Positions 11,806 through 24,243 of a stretch of DNA of 64,000 bases are shown here, one piece after another. The position numbers and the translations under genes were made by a program. Positions within the stretch are counted from its first letter, which is position 1; every line of letters begins with the position of its first letter. Source of the stretch: Panaeolus papilionaceus (taxonomy: Eukaryota > Basidiomycota > Agaricomycetes > Agaricales); assembly GCA_015501605.1 (NCBI GenBank), contig JADNRZ010000010.1, positions 1,364,001 to 1,428,000 on the forward strand. The letters run 5' to 3'. The notes under the pieces were generated by a model. The model did no database searches. It saw only the letters and a list, made by a program, of their open reading frames with translations, and was not told where the DNA came from.

Positions 11806-12156
11806 TGAGGACATTTGGGAAGGTATTAGCTGGGTATTGGGCTTCGAGGTGTTTCAGAAATTCTTGGATGTAGACTTTATCTCACCGTAGAATTTAATGC
11901 TTATATATCTCGTGCGCAGCTAATATACAGGAACTGGTGTACATTTTTTTGACTGACAAACTACAATGCCTATCTACATTTATGCCACTTGTGCTGCGAT
12001 CTGTGCAACCAGAGCAGTTGTTATACTCTGACATACATAGCCCACCACAGCATTGTGCTTTCATCTTACGATATAAGTTCATTAAAGAGGAAATTCTACA
12101 CAAAACAATGCGAACAACTCAAATGCGATATGGAGCGGTTGAGTGATAAGAGCAGC

Positions 12157-12257
12157 TCGACCCTGACTACCATATATGGTGCGGGACCCCGTAACTAGTG
12201 GTGGGTAGGCAGGTGGGGGGCATGGATATACCGGATTTTTCCGGAGACCACCGCCTG
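12157..12257 (-). repeat. Right terminal inverted repeat (101 bp)
   Basis: Reverse complement of 11004-11104 with one mismatch. Its outer end CCACCGCCTG abuts the flanking duplicate ACGTTGTC. Confidence 0.92.
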
Positions 12258-12265
12258 ACGTTGTC

Positions 12266-13999
12266 GGACATTGTCCAGTTATTGACCGTCAAGTTTGGCA
12301 CTGCAAATTGAAACTCCGACGACGTGCGGTCCAAACAAAGACTCAATAAGTATCATCTTTGAATCCTTATCTCTCCTTTTTCTCAGACTGTGGACGTTCC
12401 AAGGGTCACTTCGGAATAACGACAACATGTACTCCGGAACTGACAATTCTGAAACTGCGATCTGATGTGACGATTTCTATCTTCTCACCTCCAATCGATT
12501 TCCAACCTGCACCTATTGTTCGTTGACAAGACTGGTTCGACTTCGAACTTCCGGATCTGCTGTCTGTCTGACTACTTTTTCGCGGGACATACTCAACCCA
12601 ACCATGTCGCCACCTTCGCTTCCCTCAGGCTGTCGAAGTCTCTCTGTGCTTCCATTCATGCAACAACCGTCATGAAAGTTTGAAAATGCCTCTTGTTCTC
12701 TGCTGAACCCAACATCGGTGCTTTGTCGACTTCGAAAAGACGTAGCTTCCCTCCTCCCGTTATGAAGGCCAAAGCTTCTTGGATTGACATGCATATCTTA
12801 GCTCGACCCTCTGTCCGCGTATGTGGTCGGCTCCCAATTAGTCCTATTAGTATCACCGTCTGGTGTTGATGTTGGTGAGCGACACGAGTGGTGATCTTCG
12901 TTGATGACAACGTGATGTGAGACTTGCGATGCTTCGATTACATTTAGCCAGTCTGAAGCCATCATCTGGCACTGAAACACCCTCTCCACCATTGTAAGCC
13001 TTCGAAGTTCGAACACGTATGCTCGACAGAGCTCGCGCTTCTGGGCTCTCGAGAAGGCCAGTCCGCTCGGCATGCTATATGGTTAAATGGGTTATCCCGC
13101 CATCAAACACTAAGCAAATAAAATATTTTGATGCTAAATCGGCCAATTCAGAAAATTTTCTAAGCAAGATGGGCAACGGCAAGCGGGAGTTTGTATGGCA
13201 ATTCGGATTACCAATCCGCGCCCTTACCGCCGATAAGTGCAGACAAAAGTTTTACCACTTATCACACTCCAACGGAGCAGGGTCGAAGGAACATGACTTT
13301 TGCCTAAAGGATCTGTGGTTTCAACAGGATTAATTCCGTTCAAAGCACGCACTTCGCTTTTAAGGTTGTTGACGCAAAAAAGCTTCAGCAAGTCTTGCAT
13401 TTTAATCAGTGTTCCATGTTCTGCTTGAGCCCTCAATTCACCATTGAAGACAAGCGAAAATACGATGATTGTGAGTCGAAATAAGCAACTAAATGCAACC
13501 CTTGTTGCCACACTTGGACCCGTCAAGTTCTGTCAATGTCAGATTTGATAAAAACATGAGTGAAGCATCACACAGTGGAGAGTCTAATCCTTATTCGGAA
13601 CCCTTCATTGACGTCAATTTTGGTTAGCCGAATTGCCAAGTTCACAAGGAGTGGTTCCCCGATCAAGCCGTCCGATGAAACTTCGACCCTTCAAAACAAA
13701 GGTGCTGCGTATATCGGCTTAAATTTGCCTCGAGAATGGATTTCGTGAGCTCTATGGGGAGTAAAATGTCGGAACGCTTTATCTCAAAGTTCAGAGGTAA
13801 AAACCATGTAATAGGTGTTGCAATTTGTCGTAAGTTTTTCTGCTCAGGGAGGTTCGAGCCTCGCCAGTAGTGGCCGGATGAGAAGACGTAAAAGAAGCGC
13901 TAGCATCCCGATCTGCTTCTGTCAATTGAATTAATCTTACACAATCTATTGGCTCGGTTTTCACCATAATTGCTCAAACCACCACAGATGGCTTGGGGC
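12266..13999. other. Gene-poor region upstream of hydrophobin
   Basis: No gene can be supported. Overlapping minus-strand frames at 12513-13073 (for example SIQEALAFITGGGKLRLFEV) may be a decayed gene, but I could not join them. The last 150 bases form the hydrophobin promoter. Confidence 0.4.
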
Positions 14000-14007
14000 T
14001 ATAAAAG
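14000..14007 (+). promoter_or_regulatory. TATA box of the hydrophobin gene
   Basis: TATAAAAG lies 127 bases before the hydrophobin ATG, followed by a pyrimidine-rich leader (TTTTCACTTTCCCACTTTCC), the usual layout of highly expressed basidiomycete genes. Confidence 0.7.
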
Positions 14008-14126
14008 CATCTCCACCAAATTCCGTTAGGTTCCTCCAGTGTTTTCACTTTCCCACTTTCCCCCTCCATCATCTAAGCGTTCGTCGCTCACTCACTGTCT
14101 TTTCTGTCGTCATTACTTTTGAAATC

Positions 14127-14785
14127 ATGAAGTTCACCACCGTCGCTGCCTTTGTCTTCACCTCTGCTCTGGCCGTCTCTGCCCGCCCCGCTAGCGAGAC
14201 TAATGCTCAACGCATGGCTCGTGGTTTGCCCCCTCTTGCCCCCCATCGTCGGGCTACCGGTGTCGAAAGTGAGTCTCGTTCGACAACTTGCTGTCTGCAC
14301 TCGTGGCTAACCATCTTCTAGCTGCTAAACGAAGCACTTCCTCCGGCATTTCCTACTCTTGCAACACTGGACCCGTGCAATGCTGTAAGTCGTAACGTTC
14401 TGCTTTACTTTTTTTTCTTCTTTCTCCCATTGAACCTCGCATCCGCAGGCAACACTGTTACTTCAAGCAACTCGAAAAATGTGCAGCTGCTTGCTGGACT
14501 TATTGGCGCCGTCCTTCCTGCGGCTGCCAATGTTCTTGTTGGCATGCAATGCCACCCATTAAGCGTCGTCGGCGTTGGTGGCAACTCATGGTACGATTCA
14601 TTTATTTTGATGCATCTCATACTGGTTCTAATGGGATATCAGCAACTCACAACCTGTCTGCTGTGAAAACAACGAATTCAACGGCCTAATCAACATTGGC
14701 TGCACGCCAAGTATGTGACTTTTTTAATTGACAGTTGATGTGCGGTCCATCTAATCTTTACTTGTCAGTCACTGTTAACCTATGA
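14127..14785 (+). CDS. Class I hydrophobin
   Basis: A small secreted amphipathic protein that self-assembles at air-water interfaces and coats aerial hyphae and fruit bodies. Five exons join in frame: 14127-14268, 14322-14384, 14449-14590, 14643-14710 and 14769-14785, all with GT-AG introns. The product is about 143 residues. It has a signal peptide (MKFTTVAAFVFTSALAVSA), a linker with basic pairs (APHRRATG) and the eight-cysteine pattern. The pattern is SYSCNTGPVQCC, then GMQC, NSCNSQPVCC and INIGCTP, which gives the spacing C-X6-CC...C-X12-C-X5-CC-X12-C. These spacings and the hydrophobic loop between CC and the fourth Cys (LLAGLIGAVLPAAANVLVGM) fit class I. A TATA box lies at 14000. Family assignment is firm; which developmental stage it serves cannot be read. 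Confidence 0.95.
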
Positions 14786-15884
14786 TCTGTCGAGCGGCAA
14801 TTTGGCAGTTAGATTGCATCCATTCTTGCTTCAGGCATCTTCATGCTTCGACGACCCAGACTTACAATATCCCCCGTCCACTCGCGATGGATCGAACCCG
14901 CCTGTTGCGAGTCCAGTCCTTCGAACCCCGTCTTATCCCAACCCAGTCACTCTTTCAAAATTTCACTAATATACCACTGTGCCCTAATATAGCCTTTTGG
15001 CATGGACCTTCGTAGGACTTTTCAGTTATTTATCGTTACATAGAATTATTTTTTATGTAAAGGTAAATACGATATTTTTATTATCTTGTTGCATTGTTCT
15101 TGTTGACGATCTGGATGTCATTGGCCATCCTTGACGCGGTAGTGTCGTATGGGACATTGTAAATTAACATCATTCTGTGCGTCTTTTCGAGATTTAGATA
15201 GATGAGACGAATAAAACCCCACAGTTTCATGAACCTAGAATGTGCCGGCTGTCGAATGGAAGGTATCAGGGAAAATGAAGTATTCATTGTTCAGCATGTG
15301 TGAAATGGAATCCAAGTCTCCTGATAATTCGATTTCAAACCTCGAGATCACTGTGAATCTCCGACTTCGAAAACATGTTGCGATGCTCACTGACATTTTG
15401 TCATGATAAAAATTGACAATGCTGTCAGGGGTAAAAAAACCCTAAACTACGTCTCCTTCTGTTGGCTACGAATACCATACTTAAAACTTCATAGTGAACC
15501 ATGAGCAAGGAAAACTGATTGTGGCTTGAGAGATTTGACTCGATGCGCCCAATCTGCCACGCCGTCCCTGTCCTCATGCAAACAACCAGAAAGAGCGAAA
15601 GAAAAACCCCTAAAAGAGTTTTCAACATTTGAGCGGTTGACAGATACTTGATACATAGCTTCACTGTTGGTATGATCAAACGTCTGCCAAAATATGAATG
15701 ATTCAATGAGGACTTGGACGAAGAATAACGATGAAGAACAAGTACATACGGAAGTTGCCGTCTGAGTTTAAATTATTCAAACTTTAATCCACAACTGACA
15801 AGCCACTTCGGTGTTTGCCGATACACAGAATTTGCGCTCACCACTGTGCAAACAGCCGTAATCAAGTGCTCGTCGTTCATCAAG
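14786..15884. other. Intergenic between hydrophobin and eL27
   Basis: About 1.1 kb. A minus-strand frame 15425-15627 starts with a signal-peptide-like segment (MLKTLLGVFLSLFLVVCMRT) and runs 66 codons. With no further support I do not call it. The last 100 bases are the eL27 promoter and leader. Confidence 0.4.
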
Positions 15885-16522
15885 ATGGTCAAAGGTACGC
15901 TCCTCCGATATCCTAAATACTTGTCAGAACGTTGACCGTAATTCTCAGTCTACAAGCCCGGCAAGGTTGGAGCGTAATATCGTAAATTTTGGTCGAGAAA
16001 CTTATGACTCAAAATCTCAGGTCGCAATTGTCCTACAAGGTCGTCAGGCCGGCAAAAAGGTCGTGGTCATCAAGCAATTGGATGATGGCTCAGGCGACAG
16101 GAAATTCCCCCACGCCATTGTTGCTGGCATCGAGCGCTACCCCAGAAAGGTGACAAGGCGTATGGGTCAGAAGAAGGTTGCCCTCCGAAGCAAAGTCAAG
16201 CCCTTCATCAAGGTGTGTATTGCAACTTGATGTTATTCTGTGCAACTCTCAATGATTTGCGCATTTATCCGTATTTCAGGTCGTCAACTACTCGCATCTC
16301 TTCCCTACACGTTACGCTCTCGAACTCGAGGGACTCAAGGGATCCGTCACCGCTGAGACCTTCAAGGAGCCTTCCCAGCGTGAAAACGCCAAAAAGACTA
16401 TCAAAAAGCTGTTCGAGGAGCGCTACACAAGCGGAAAGAACAAGTGGTTCTTCCAGGCCCTTAGGGTACGCTCATTAATCTTCACCGCCAAGTCACCATT
16501 CTGACCTGTACCCCAGTTCTAG
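15885..16522 (+). CDS. RPL27: 60S ribosomal protein eL27
   Basis: Structural protein of the large cytosolic ribosomal subunit. Five exons join in frame: 15885-15894 (MVK plus one base), 15949-15965, 16021-16212, 16280-16465 and 16517-16522 (last codon and TAG). The product is 136 residues, exactly the usual eL27 length. It reads MVKVYKPGK, then [20 protein letters not shown] (KOW domain), [40 protein letters not shown] and [11 protein letters not shown]. The first two coding exons are only 10 and 17 nt, and the last is 6 nt. No TATA box is evident, as is common for ribosomal protein genes. It is complete and unremarkable apart from the very small exons. Confidence 0.97.
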
Positions 16523-19500
16523 ATATTATTTTTTCTATATCTGCAGTCGCTATGCCCCACATGTTGCACTTCACCCATGACTTTTACCATCCTTCTCGTG
16601 ATGTAACTCTATGCTATGGTATAATCACCGTGAAAAAAGCAACATTGGTTAGGAGATATTGAGGAATCTGGGAGGGGACATTGTCACTTCGTGCTGTAGG
16701 TGGAAGAAAGGTGTTCAATGTCATGGGAAATGGGAATTCGTTGTATTCTTCTGTCTGTCCTATCTGCTCGACACTTGACCCCCTTATGGCACCTCATAAT
16801 GGCGCTCCCACTTTAAGCTGTCTTGAAATGATCTTGTGCCCCTTGTGTGGATTAGGTTTCATGACCGTATTATGACCCTCCTCTGGCAAAGGTCCACCAG
16901 TTCATCGACAAAAAAAATTGGGAATGTGGCATTGTCAGTGCCAGATGTGCCCATGAACAACACCAGATATCAGATATATCACTTTCACGGTATAGAATAT
17001 GGTTTATTCGCTGTTCGGTTTTGCGCTGTTGTGCTTGGCCTTCCCCGACTGGTACTGCAGTCCTGAACAATAAAAGCACTCTTGTTCTGATATCATTTAC
17101 GAAGTTTATACTGACAGAGCTCCCACAAACTACATTCTTGAACATAGGCGGAATTCACGAAACACGCATAACATGAGAGGCGTCCCGGCCCCTTGGAACA
17201 CTTGAGACAGACTGGAGACGTCCTTAAATTCCAGGGATGCTATTATTTCTTTCTGTGCACCGCATTGTGAGATACCCTGGCGTCTTCGACTTTTTTTGGT
17301 TTATCACCACTCATACTCCGTGAATGTTGTCAAGGTGTGTCGTCACACAAAAGAGTGTCGTACATTTCAGCGGATATTAGACGCCTACATGCAACGTACA
17401 GGTTAGATCACCGTAAGCCACTCACCCGCCTTGCTTCACATGAAACAGCGCGTCCGAAGTCTAGTGGATATGCGAACTATTTGTATCAAATACGGCGGTA
17501 TATTAGCTAACTAACTTTAAGCAAGCAAGAAATACAACCAACAATTTGTTGGTTTACGCATACTGCCTCCATTTCTCAGAGCGTATGTCGCTCAATTCCA
17601 GCGACACCCATATAACCGGAATTCTAAGGCTCTAAAATTTAAAATTCGTCAACTCACTTTTTGGTGAACGCGTGTCGCAATTTCGAGTCAGTTTTCCGTT
17701 GAGTACCATACGTTACTTGGGATTTGTGACTGAGGAAACAACCTATGGGAAACTCTCCCTTTCAAGACATACTTCCTGGGCTTCTTTTCCATACCTACGA
17801 GTTCTGAACAGCACGATGAGAAGGTCGTGCCCCAATTTTCAGGTTTCAGGTTGTAGCCCTCTTCCCAATTGGTGCATTGCGATCGAGTGATGGGATGTGA
17901 TGATGTGACATCCGGATCATTAAGCGCTGATCGATTTGAAGGATGCACGCTGTTGCGCATTATCATTTCAAAACAAAGACAGATTGTCCAGAATTGTGGG
18001 TAAAGCAGTGGTATACCTTTAATCTCTCCCTTTGATGAAGCCGATGGATTTCATAAAGGCGTCTAGTGCACCCATGTGTGTAAGCACTTCATCCGGGTCA
18101 CTGGCTTGTTGGTGCACGCCTTTCGTGACTTCGCGGTTCAAAGGAACGACAGGGAGTGTTACCCTGTATATGAGCTCCCAAACAAATTTAAACCCACAAT
18201 GATCATCGTGTGTGCATCACCGCCGCTGTCATTTAAAGCCGATCCTCTGTGGATGCCCATGCGCCTGCTCTGTGGGGTCGAATATGCACACATGGTGATC
18301 CACATTCGCATCGCTCTTCACGCGTAAGTGCATACAGCAGCTCTCAGCTTATACATACTCCCGTGTGTATGCCATCTGTGCTGATATGTCTCCTTTCACG
18401 AGGTCGTTCTCCTTCCGCGGTGATAATAACACGAGGCCGCCACCTCGTCTGTTGCCCAGGGCCAAGAGGCGCTGCTCGATTGTCGATGGGAGCCTTTATT
18501 CTACATCCAGCGCATGGGCTGCTATATCCGAGCTAGTTCCTCTTGTGATAGGGTCGATGTGATTGTACCCGATGATGTGGACAGCCTTCAATGAGACGTT
18601 CATGACTATGGGTGAATGTGTAATTATCATGTCCACCAAACGTCAACTTGACGCATGTCGAGTTGACAGAGTGCCAGCAGCGCCCACATATCGTGTCTCA
18701 ACGGCTGTTAAGCTTCGGGGCTCGGAAGATAAATACGTAGGCCCGTGTGTTAAAAGGGTCACTGCTCAGTCAGGTTCGTATATTTAAGATATTCTACAAA
18801 GAACAATAAAAGGACACATTTTATCATATGGGCGTAGTAGCCTCGTGCACAAAGACGTGTGTTAGCCCTCCGTTCTGACAGCAGAATATCAGATGGGGGG
18901 GTAAGTGTTTAAGCATACGAGTGCAGCGAAGCGAGATAGGGTCGAACTTGACTTGAGGGTCAGGGTGTCCAGTGGTTCAGGGCCCAAGGCACTGTGGGGT
19001 TATGGTGCTTAGCGGGCTGTTGATCGCATTCGACGCTCCGGATGTGCCGACACACGATAAGCTCCTGGTAGAAGAAAATGAGAGGATGGTATGAACATAA
19101 TACGACCTCAACTTCTCGACAGCAATGATTCAAATCCTGGGTTGCCACATATGTGTTGAATGGCAGGAACTTCGAAAACGCTTGGGGTAATGCCACAAAA
19201 TCAAACATTGCGATTTTCGTGGAAAATTGGCCGGATATATGTTTGCGCCCACAGTGATGAAATTATCTGTTTTACTTACGAAATCTCCGAATGTCTCAAG
19301 TTTCAACATTAAATTTACCCATAAAAGAGGTTAATGGGTCCTCGGACGGATAAACAACATCTACATGATCAGAACCGCAACACCAACGCGACGACCAAGA
19401 TGAGAAAGTAAGACACTCAGTGGGCAATACAATCGGCATTTCTTATAATCCAGCGTAATGGATCACTCGACCACGATGCAGCTCGTCCTGGTCCACCACC

Positions 19501-22500
19501 AACACGAGCTGCTGAACCGGGTCTGAACACCAATCTAAGAATCGGGAGTGGGTGGATTGCACCAGTTCATCTCCCAGCGTCTGTCCATCACCCGGCTTCT
19601 CAATATGAACATGAAAAATCCACAAGAGGTAAACGAGGCGTTCCACGAATCTAGGGTCCAAGGGTTCAAGTCGGCCCTCGCTAACGGTAAGTAATACATC
19701 TCATTTTATTTTTTTCCTCGCTGGCGTTTCGTGAGAAAGGGAATAGTCGGAAGGTGACTCGGCCTAGGGTGCATGAGGCAGATAAAGGTCGGACAAAGCG
19801 TAAAAGAGGAGATACCGAGTTATCGAGGTGATAAGTGTGATAAACTATGAAAGTGGGACCGGTGCAACTCCATGTCCGTTTAATGAATTTTTTAATTTTT
19901 CGAAAAATTGAGTGTAAGTGCTTCCAGGGAGGAAAAAATGGTTGAATGTGGATATGAACATGATTCAGCGCTTTCTGTGAGGAAGGTTGCCGGAACGCTT
20001 GGAAGGGCTAGGGGTGAGGGATGTGTCACCCTAAAAGTAAAAACAGAGAACACGCGCTGGGTGTGGTGAAAAGATGGAATGGAATTTGAGGAGGCGTGGT
20101 CGAAGGAATGATTACTATTCAATCTCTGCGAAGAAGTGAGGTTCTTTGGGGTGAGCGGATGAATGCAGAGATTGTTGCGTTTTTGCATCGAGGCGCGGAA
20201 GATGCAGAAAAGTCAACCACGAAGCCAGGTAAAGACACGTCACTGGAGATAATCATACAGTGGATGCATTGGAATAAAACGGTACATACACATACATACA
20301 TTTCTGCAAAGAAAGATGGAGCGATCAAGCCGGTGGTGGTGGATTAAAATGAACCCAGAGATAACGCAAATACATTGCCGGGTCATAGTGGTGCGAAGCA
20401 TCAACTTGAATCCATAACCAGAGTACATTTTCACTTCAGGTCTCGCCACAGGAGTTTCTAGAGTTTGACTGGGAATAAATGAATGAGAGAAAATAGGTCG
20501 CGTGATGAGAGCCGTTGGAGAAAGACGCCATCTAGCCGGTACAGGAGGCAGCTCTAAGCTCACGGAGCAATGGTACTAGAACCTCAGACATCGCTTTCAG
20601 GACTGGCTTTTGCACAAGCTTTTTACTATAATTTAATCAGGGAGAGAAGATAAACCCATCAAGAAAGTCAACTCTACCCTGTTCAGATGAAGAAAGGAAT
20701 CTCATACGGTCATACGGAGCAGAGTTGAGAGTATTTCAGCACGATGGAGATTACATGGCCCCAGCACCATCGGGAAATGGCAGCAAAAAGCAAGTGCAAC
20801 CCAGAGACGAGGCGTAGTTCCGTCCATAACCAGAACCCCAATCTTCCTTTGGCGGTGCACCACACGCCATCGATGAGATCAAGTGAATTGAACAAGAACG
20901 GATGGGTGAAAATGTCAAGGTTCGATGAAAATCGAATGGGGTCCCGTGGCCAGCACGTCATTATGGTTGACAGTAAAGCGTCCGAAGTCAAGTCATAGAG
21001 AACAAAGTGCACTCCTTCTTCATGAATCTACCAGTTCGCAGTTTATTGCAAGGTGGGATCATCTCTGAATCTGGGTCGAGCGGTTGCAGAGAGACGAGTT
21101 TTCTTGTAATCAAGCATCCGAGTCTGAGTCAAGTAACATCTAGACGAGACTTAATTTGAGCGCAAGCTCCCATGAAACTCGATCACGAAGGTGTACCGGA
21201 TGCCCAAAACGTCCTGAGTGAGAAATTAGATGATGAAGTGGAAAAACGAGGTGAAAGACGATTGGTCAAACCTAAATTAAACGGAGGGGCGGAAGACCTA
21301 ATCTGGTGGTGAATGTCAAGGCTTATCGATATCAAATTATGGATCATGATCAGGACGATGGATGCACCGAAAGATGTAAGGGATGACCCGGATAACCACT
21401 CGACACGCCGAATTATTGAATTGGAAAAGTATGTTGGAACGTATGACCTGCCCTGCTGGCAAAAACCTTGTGGTAAGTTTGGAGTTTTGGAGACTGGGAA
21501 ATACCGATAGAGTCGACTCACTTGGACTGTCAAACTCAAGACGAACCACAGGCGACTTTACTCCGCAGCGCTTTGAAGCTCCCAAGCGTTTGACCTGCTT
21601 TGGGATTCGAAATCGAAAACCGAACTGAACGGAAACTTTCCAGCCAAATGTGGAAGTGTTGTCGAACAGAACGCAGTGAGGTGAGTACGAGTGAGTCGGT
21701 GAGCACACGTTTAATTGTGTTGAGGCTCCGTGGAGAATGTAGATGATGGCGCGGTCAACCATATTAGGGTAAAATTCCGAATGCCGTGCGATACCGAAGG
21801 CTGCAACACGTTTTCCGAAGTACGGGGAAGTCGAAAGGAGATATAATTTCATCAAATAGAATGTAGACAGATGTCGAGAAACGCGCCCGAAGAGTGTCAA
21901 CGGATGCCATAACGTGATCCGTTGGCTGTTGCAGAATCGAGACGACCATTTGTTGGTGAACAGGAAGACAAGAGGGCGTTCGAAAATGTGTAAAGTGGAC
22001 AAATGAATTGAATGGATGAAGAAAAAAAATCCGCGGTTGTTGAGGGGCATGTATACCGTATCTTCTGTAGACGTAGTTGATAAAAATACGGTCGCAATGT
22101 TGGCCTCAGGTGTGTGATCATTTCGAGGCAGGCACCCAAGACTATACCATTACCATCTGAAAAATGTAGAATCAAGGTCGACAAAACAAAAGAGAATATC
22201 GTGATGCTGTGGATGATGTTGAGCAAGTAAATAATTGACGAAATGGTGGAAAGATAGAGATGGAGTGAATTTACCTGGATACAACCTAGTCGATATGTAT
22301 GACTAGTTGACTTTTGGCATTGAACTTGGATACTAGGGATGACTAAATCTGAGAAAAGCCAAAATAAGTTGTGAATGGTTCATTTGAAAGCAGTTCAAAG
22401 ATTGGCGCCCAGACCGTTGAGTTCTATTCCAGTCAATTGCTTTGTGATGATGATCGTTGCCGTCGAAGCAGGGTAAACGCAGGAATACTGTTGGCAAGAT

Positions 22501-23325
22501 TGAGAAATACAAGGACTCGTGTTAGGATGTGGGAGGTGGAAGAAATATAGAGTTAAGCGTTATCAGAAAAAGACATTTCAAGTTGAAGGAATTAGTTTAT
22601 ATCCTTTCTTGTACGTTCCTTTATCCTTAGCCACGCCTTTGTGCTCAGAACAAGGCGCGTTCTGAAAGAAGGTCATCAGTTCAGATTATATAAGCAATGA
22701 TGCCATTCGCACATCGCCCTAAAAAGGAAAGCAGGACCCAGCAATCTGTTCTGCTCTCACTACCAACTCACCACAAACCAGTCAGAAGAACAGTCATGCC
22801 GAGTCGTTCGTTATCCTTGATTTACCCCCAATTTGAGCTGCTCGAGATCTGTTTGAAGATCATAATGAACCCAAGATTTTGTGAGTTTTCTGGATTATTC
22901 GATAGATTCATGACTGACTAGGCTTCTCCTCATGAATCGCAGGTGGAGTCGAGTGAACTTGAAGAAAGAAAAAAAAAAAAACAAAGCAATGAGAGATTTT
23001 TAGAATACAAGGTCAGTCTCGTGTCGTGATGGAGACAAACCAGGGCACGTAAGAGGAGATATCATGATTTTACAAGCATGGCGGTAAGCACTCAGGGACC
23101 GCAGAAACCGAGGACACATGCGATTACTGATTTTGGGTGAGCGACAAAGGAATGTCCCAAAAGGGTTATAAGCAACTAATCTCAGATCTCTCTATTACAG
23201 ACTATGGGATGCTTCAAGTATATAATACAACTTATCTTGGGCTATCCATTTCTACAATCCAGCTACTTGACTGACGACGACGACGATATACAAACTACTA
23301 CTCATCCATATCTAATCCAACACAA
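16523..23325. other. 6.8-kb gene desert
   Basis: No gene, RNA gene, long terminal repeat or inverted-repeat element could be supported on either strand. The longest frame is 237 codons on the minus strand (21337-22050), rich in Phe, Ser and Leu and of no family I know. Other minus-strand pieces look faintly coding (QSTHSRFLDWCSDPVQQLVL at 19443-19661; GRLGFWLWTELRLVSGLHLL at 20710-21012) but do not join. From about 19.9 to 22.9 kb the plus strand is purine-rich, which by itself lengthens minus-strand frames. The final 600 bases are the clp1 promoter region. Confidence 0.5.
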
Positions 23326-24243
23326 ATGTTCCAAGTCGCGTCTCATCCTTCAGCTTTCTCTCATCACGGTCATGGTCATCATCAAACCATGAACATCCCA
23401 TCCACACCCAATGTTCAGCTACCCCGCACTCTCTCCAGACCTCAATTTGCAGAGGTTTCACGTGAAGCTATCATTGCAGTAGCTCCGGAACTCGCAAATG
23501 TACCAGCAGAGTACATTCGAAGGGGTCTCAGGCCCAAGGCTCAACAGTATGTTGCCGTCATCCATTTAATGCCTTAATTTCATTTAAGTTAACGCGTTCA
23601 TTATTTTAGAATGCTCGGAGGCATCTCTGCTTTACCCTCATCGCATTTGCCGAACTCGATGCCAAAGTCTCATGTTCCATCTGCACTTTCCATTCCAGTC
23701 AGGGCACCATCATCCTCATACCCTACTCACGTCCTCGCCGTCGCTTCCTCAAAAGCCTCAGCGAACGAGCACGCACTCATGTTCCCAATTCACAACATTG
23801 TTTTGGCTTCCCAGTGCTCATCGCTGCCCCGTCTTCCCCCATCCTCACCAGCCGCACATGGAACCCTCACTGTTCCCATCCTACCCCTAGCTCTCCCATC
23901 CCCAGCAGCCTTCAAAATCATCCACAGCTACCTCTACACCCACAGCTTGGAATCTGTCATAAAATCCCTCTTCCCCCTTCCCTCTGGCTTCGTTCATGGT
24001 CTCTCACACCACACGGTCCAGTCCACCTTGGCATCAGGCACCAGCCTGCACCAGCTTTCATCTTATCTGTGCTCTTCTTCAGGCTCGAGTCTGCAAGCCC
24101 TCACCACTCATGCAGCTCACGTCAAGGAGCTCTGGCAAGACTTGGTCGCTCTCGGTCTTCACGATCCAGAATTGTGGGACACCATCGACCTCGCCTGGGA
24201 GATCGTTCTCGGCGCGCTCAACCTCGCCGCTGCCGGCAACTAA
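23326..24243 (+). CDS. clp1: Clp1-like developmental regulator
   Basis: Homolog of Clp1 (clampless1). In Coprinopsis and Ustilago, Clp1 acts downstream of the homeodomain mating-type proteins and is needed for clamp formation and dikaryotic growth. Two exons, 23326-23546 and 23610-24243, are joined across a 63-nt GT-AG intron to give 284 residues. The N-terminal His-rich start (MFQVASHPSAFSHHGHGHHQ) is followed by RPQFAEVSREAIIAVAPELA and EYIRRGLRPKAQQ-MLGG. A central Ser/Pro-rich part follows, then SFKxxHSYLY-type helices and a conserved end (HVKELWQDLVALGLHDPELW, then DTIDLAWEIVLGALNLAAAG). The match to the family as I remember it is strong along the whole length. No known enzyme or DNA-binding motif is present. 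It stands alone between a gene desert and a P450. Confidence 0.88.

Larger units (their letters stand above)
10995..12265. mobile_element. Non-autonomous TIR DNA transposon with captured gene fragment
   Basis: An element of 1254 bp (11004-12257) is bounded by 101-bp terminal inverted repeats that match at every position except 11094. The direct repeat ACGTTGTC flanks it at 10996-11003 and 12258-12265. The duplication can also be read as 9 bp (GACGTTGTC at 10995 and 12257), because the right end of the element is G. The termini read CAGGCGGTGG...CCACCGCCTG. The interior encodes no transposase; it holds a two-exon fragment of a Cys/His-rich protein on the minus strand. An 8-bp duplication and CAG start suit hAT-like elements. 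A 9-bp duplication with long inverted repeats suits Mutator-like elements. The near-identity of the repeats argues for recent activity. The superfamily is inference; the ends and duplication are seen directly. Confidence 0.88.

Noticed and set aside
12513..13073. Three overlapping minus-strand frames of 84-93 codons
   Set aside because: I could not find splice junctions that join them into one protein, and no family was recognised.
13851..13870. GGTTCGAGCCTC as a tRNA B-box
   Set aside because: The T-stem does not pair beyond one base pair, and no A-box or acceptor stem is found at the right distance. Similar TTCGA hits at 14890-14930 also fail.
15425..15627. A 66-codon minus-strand frame with a signal-peptide-like start
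   Set aside because: It is short, without a further domain, cysteine pattern or processing site to support it.
22699..22713. GATG-N8-ACA upstream of clp1 as a homeodomain binding site
   Set aside because: The site I remember for mating-type homeodomain proteins has nine bases between GATG and ACA. Here there are eight, and a single near match in 600 bases is not evidence.
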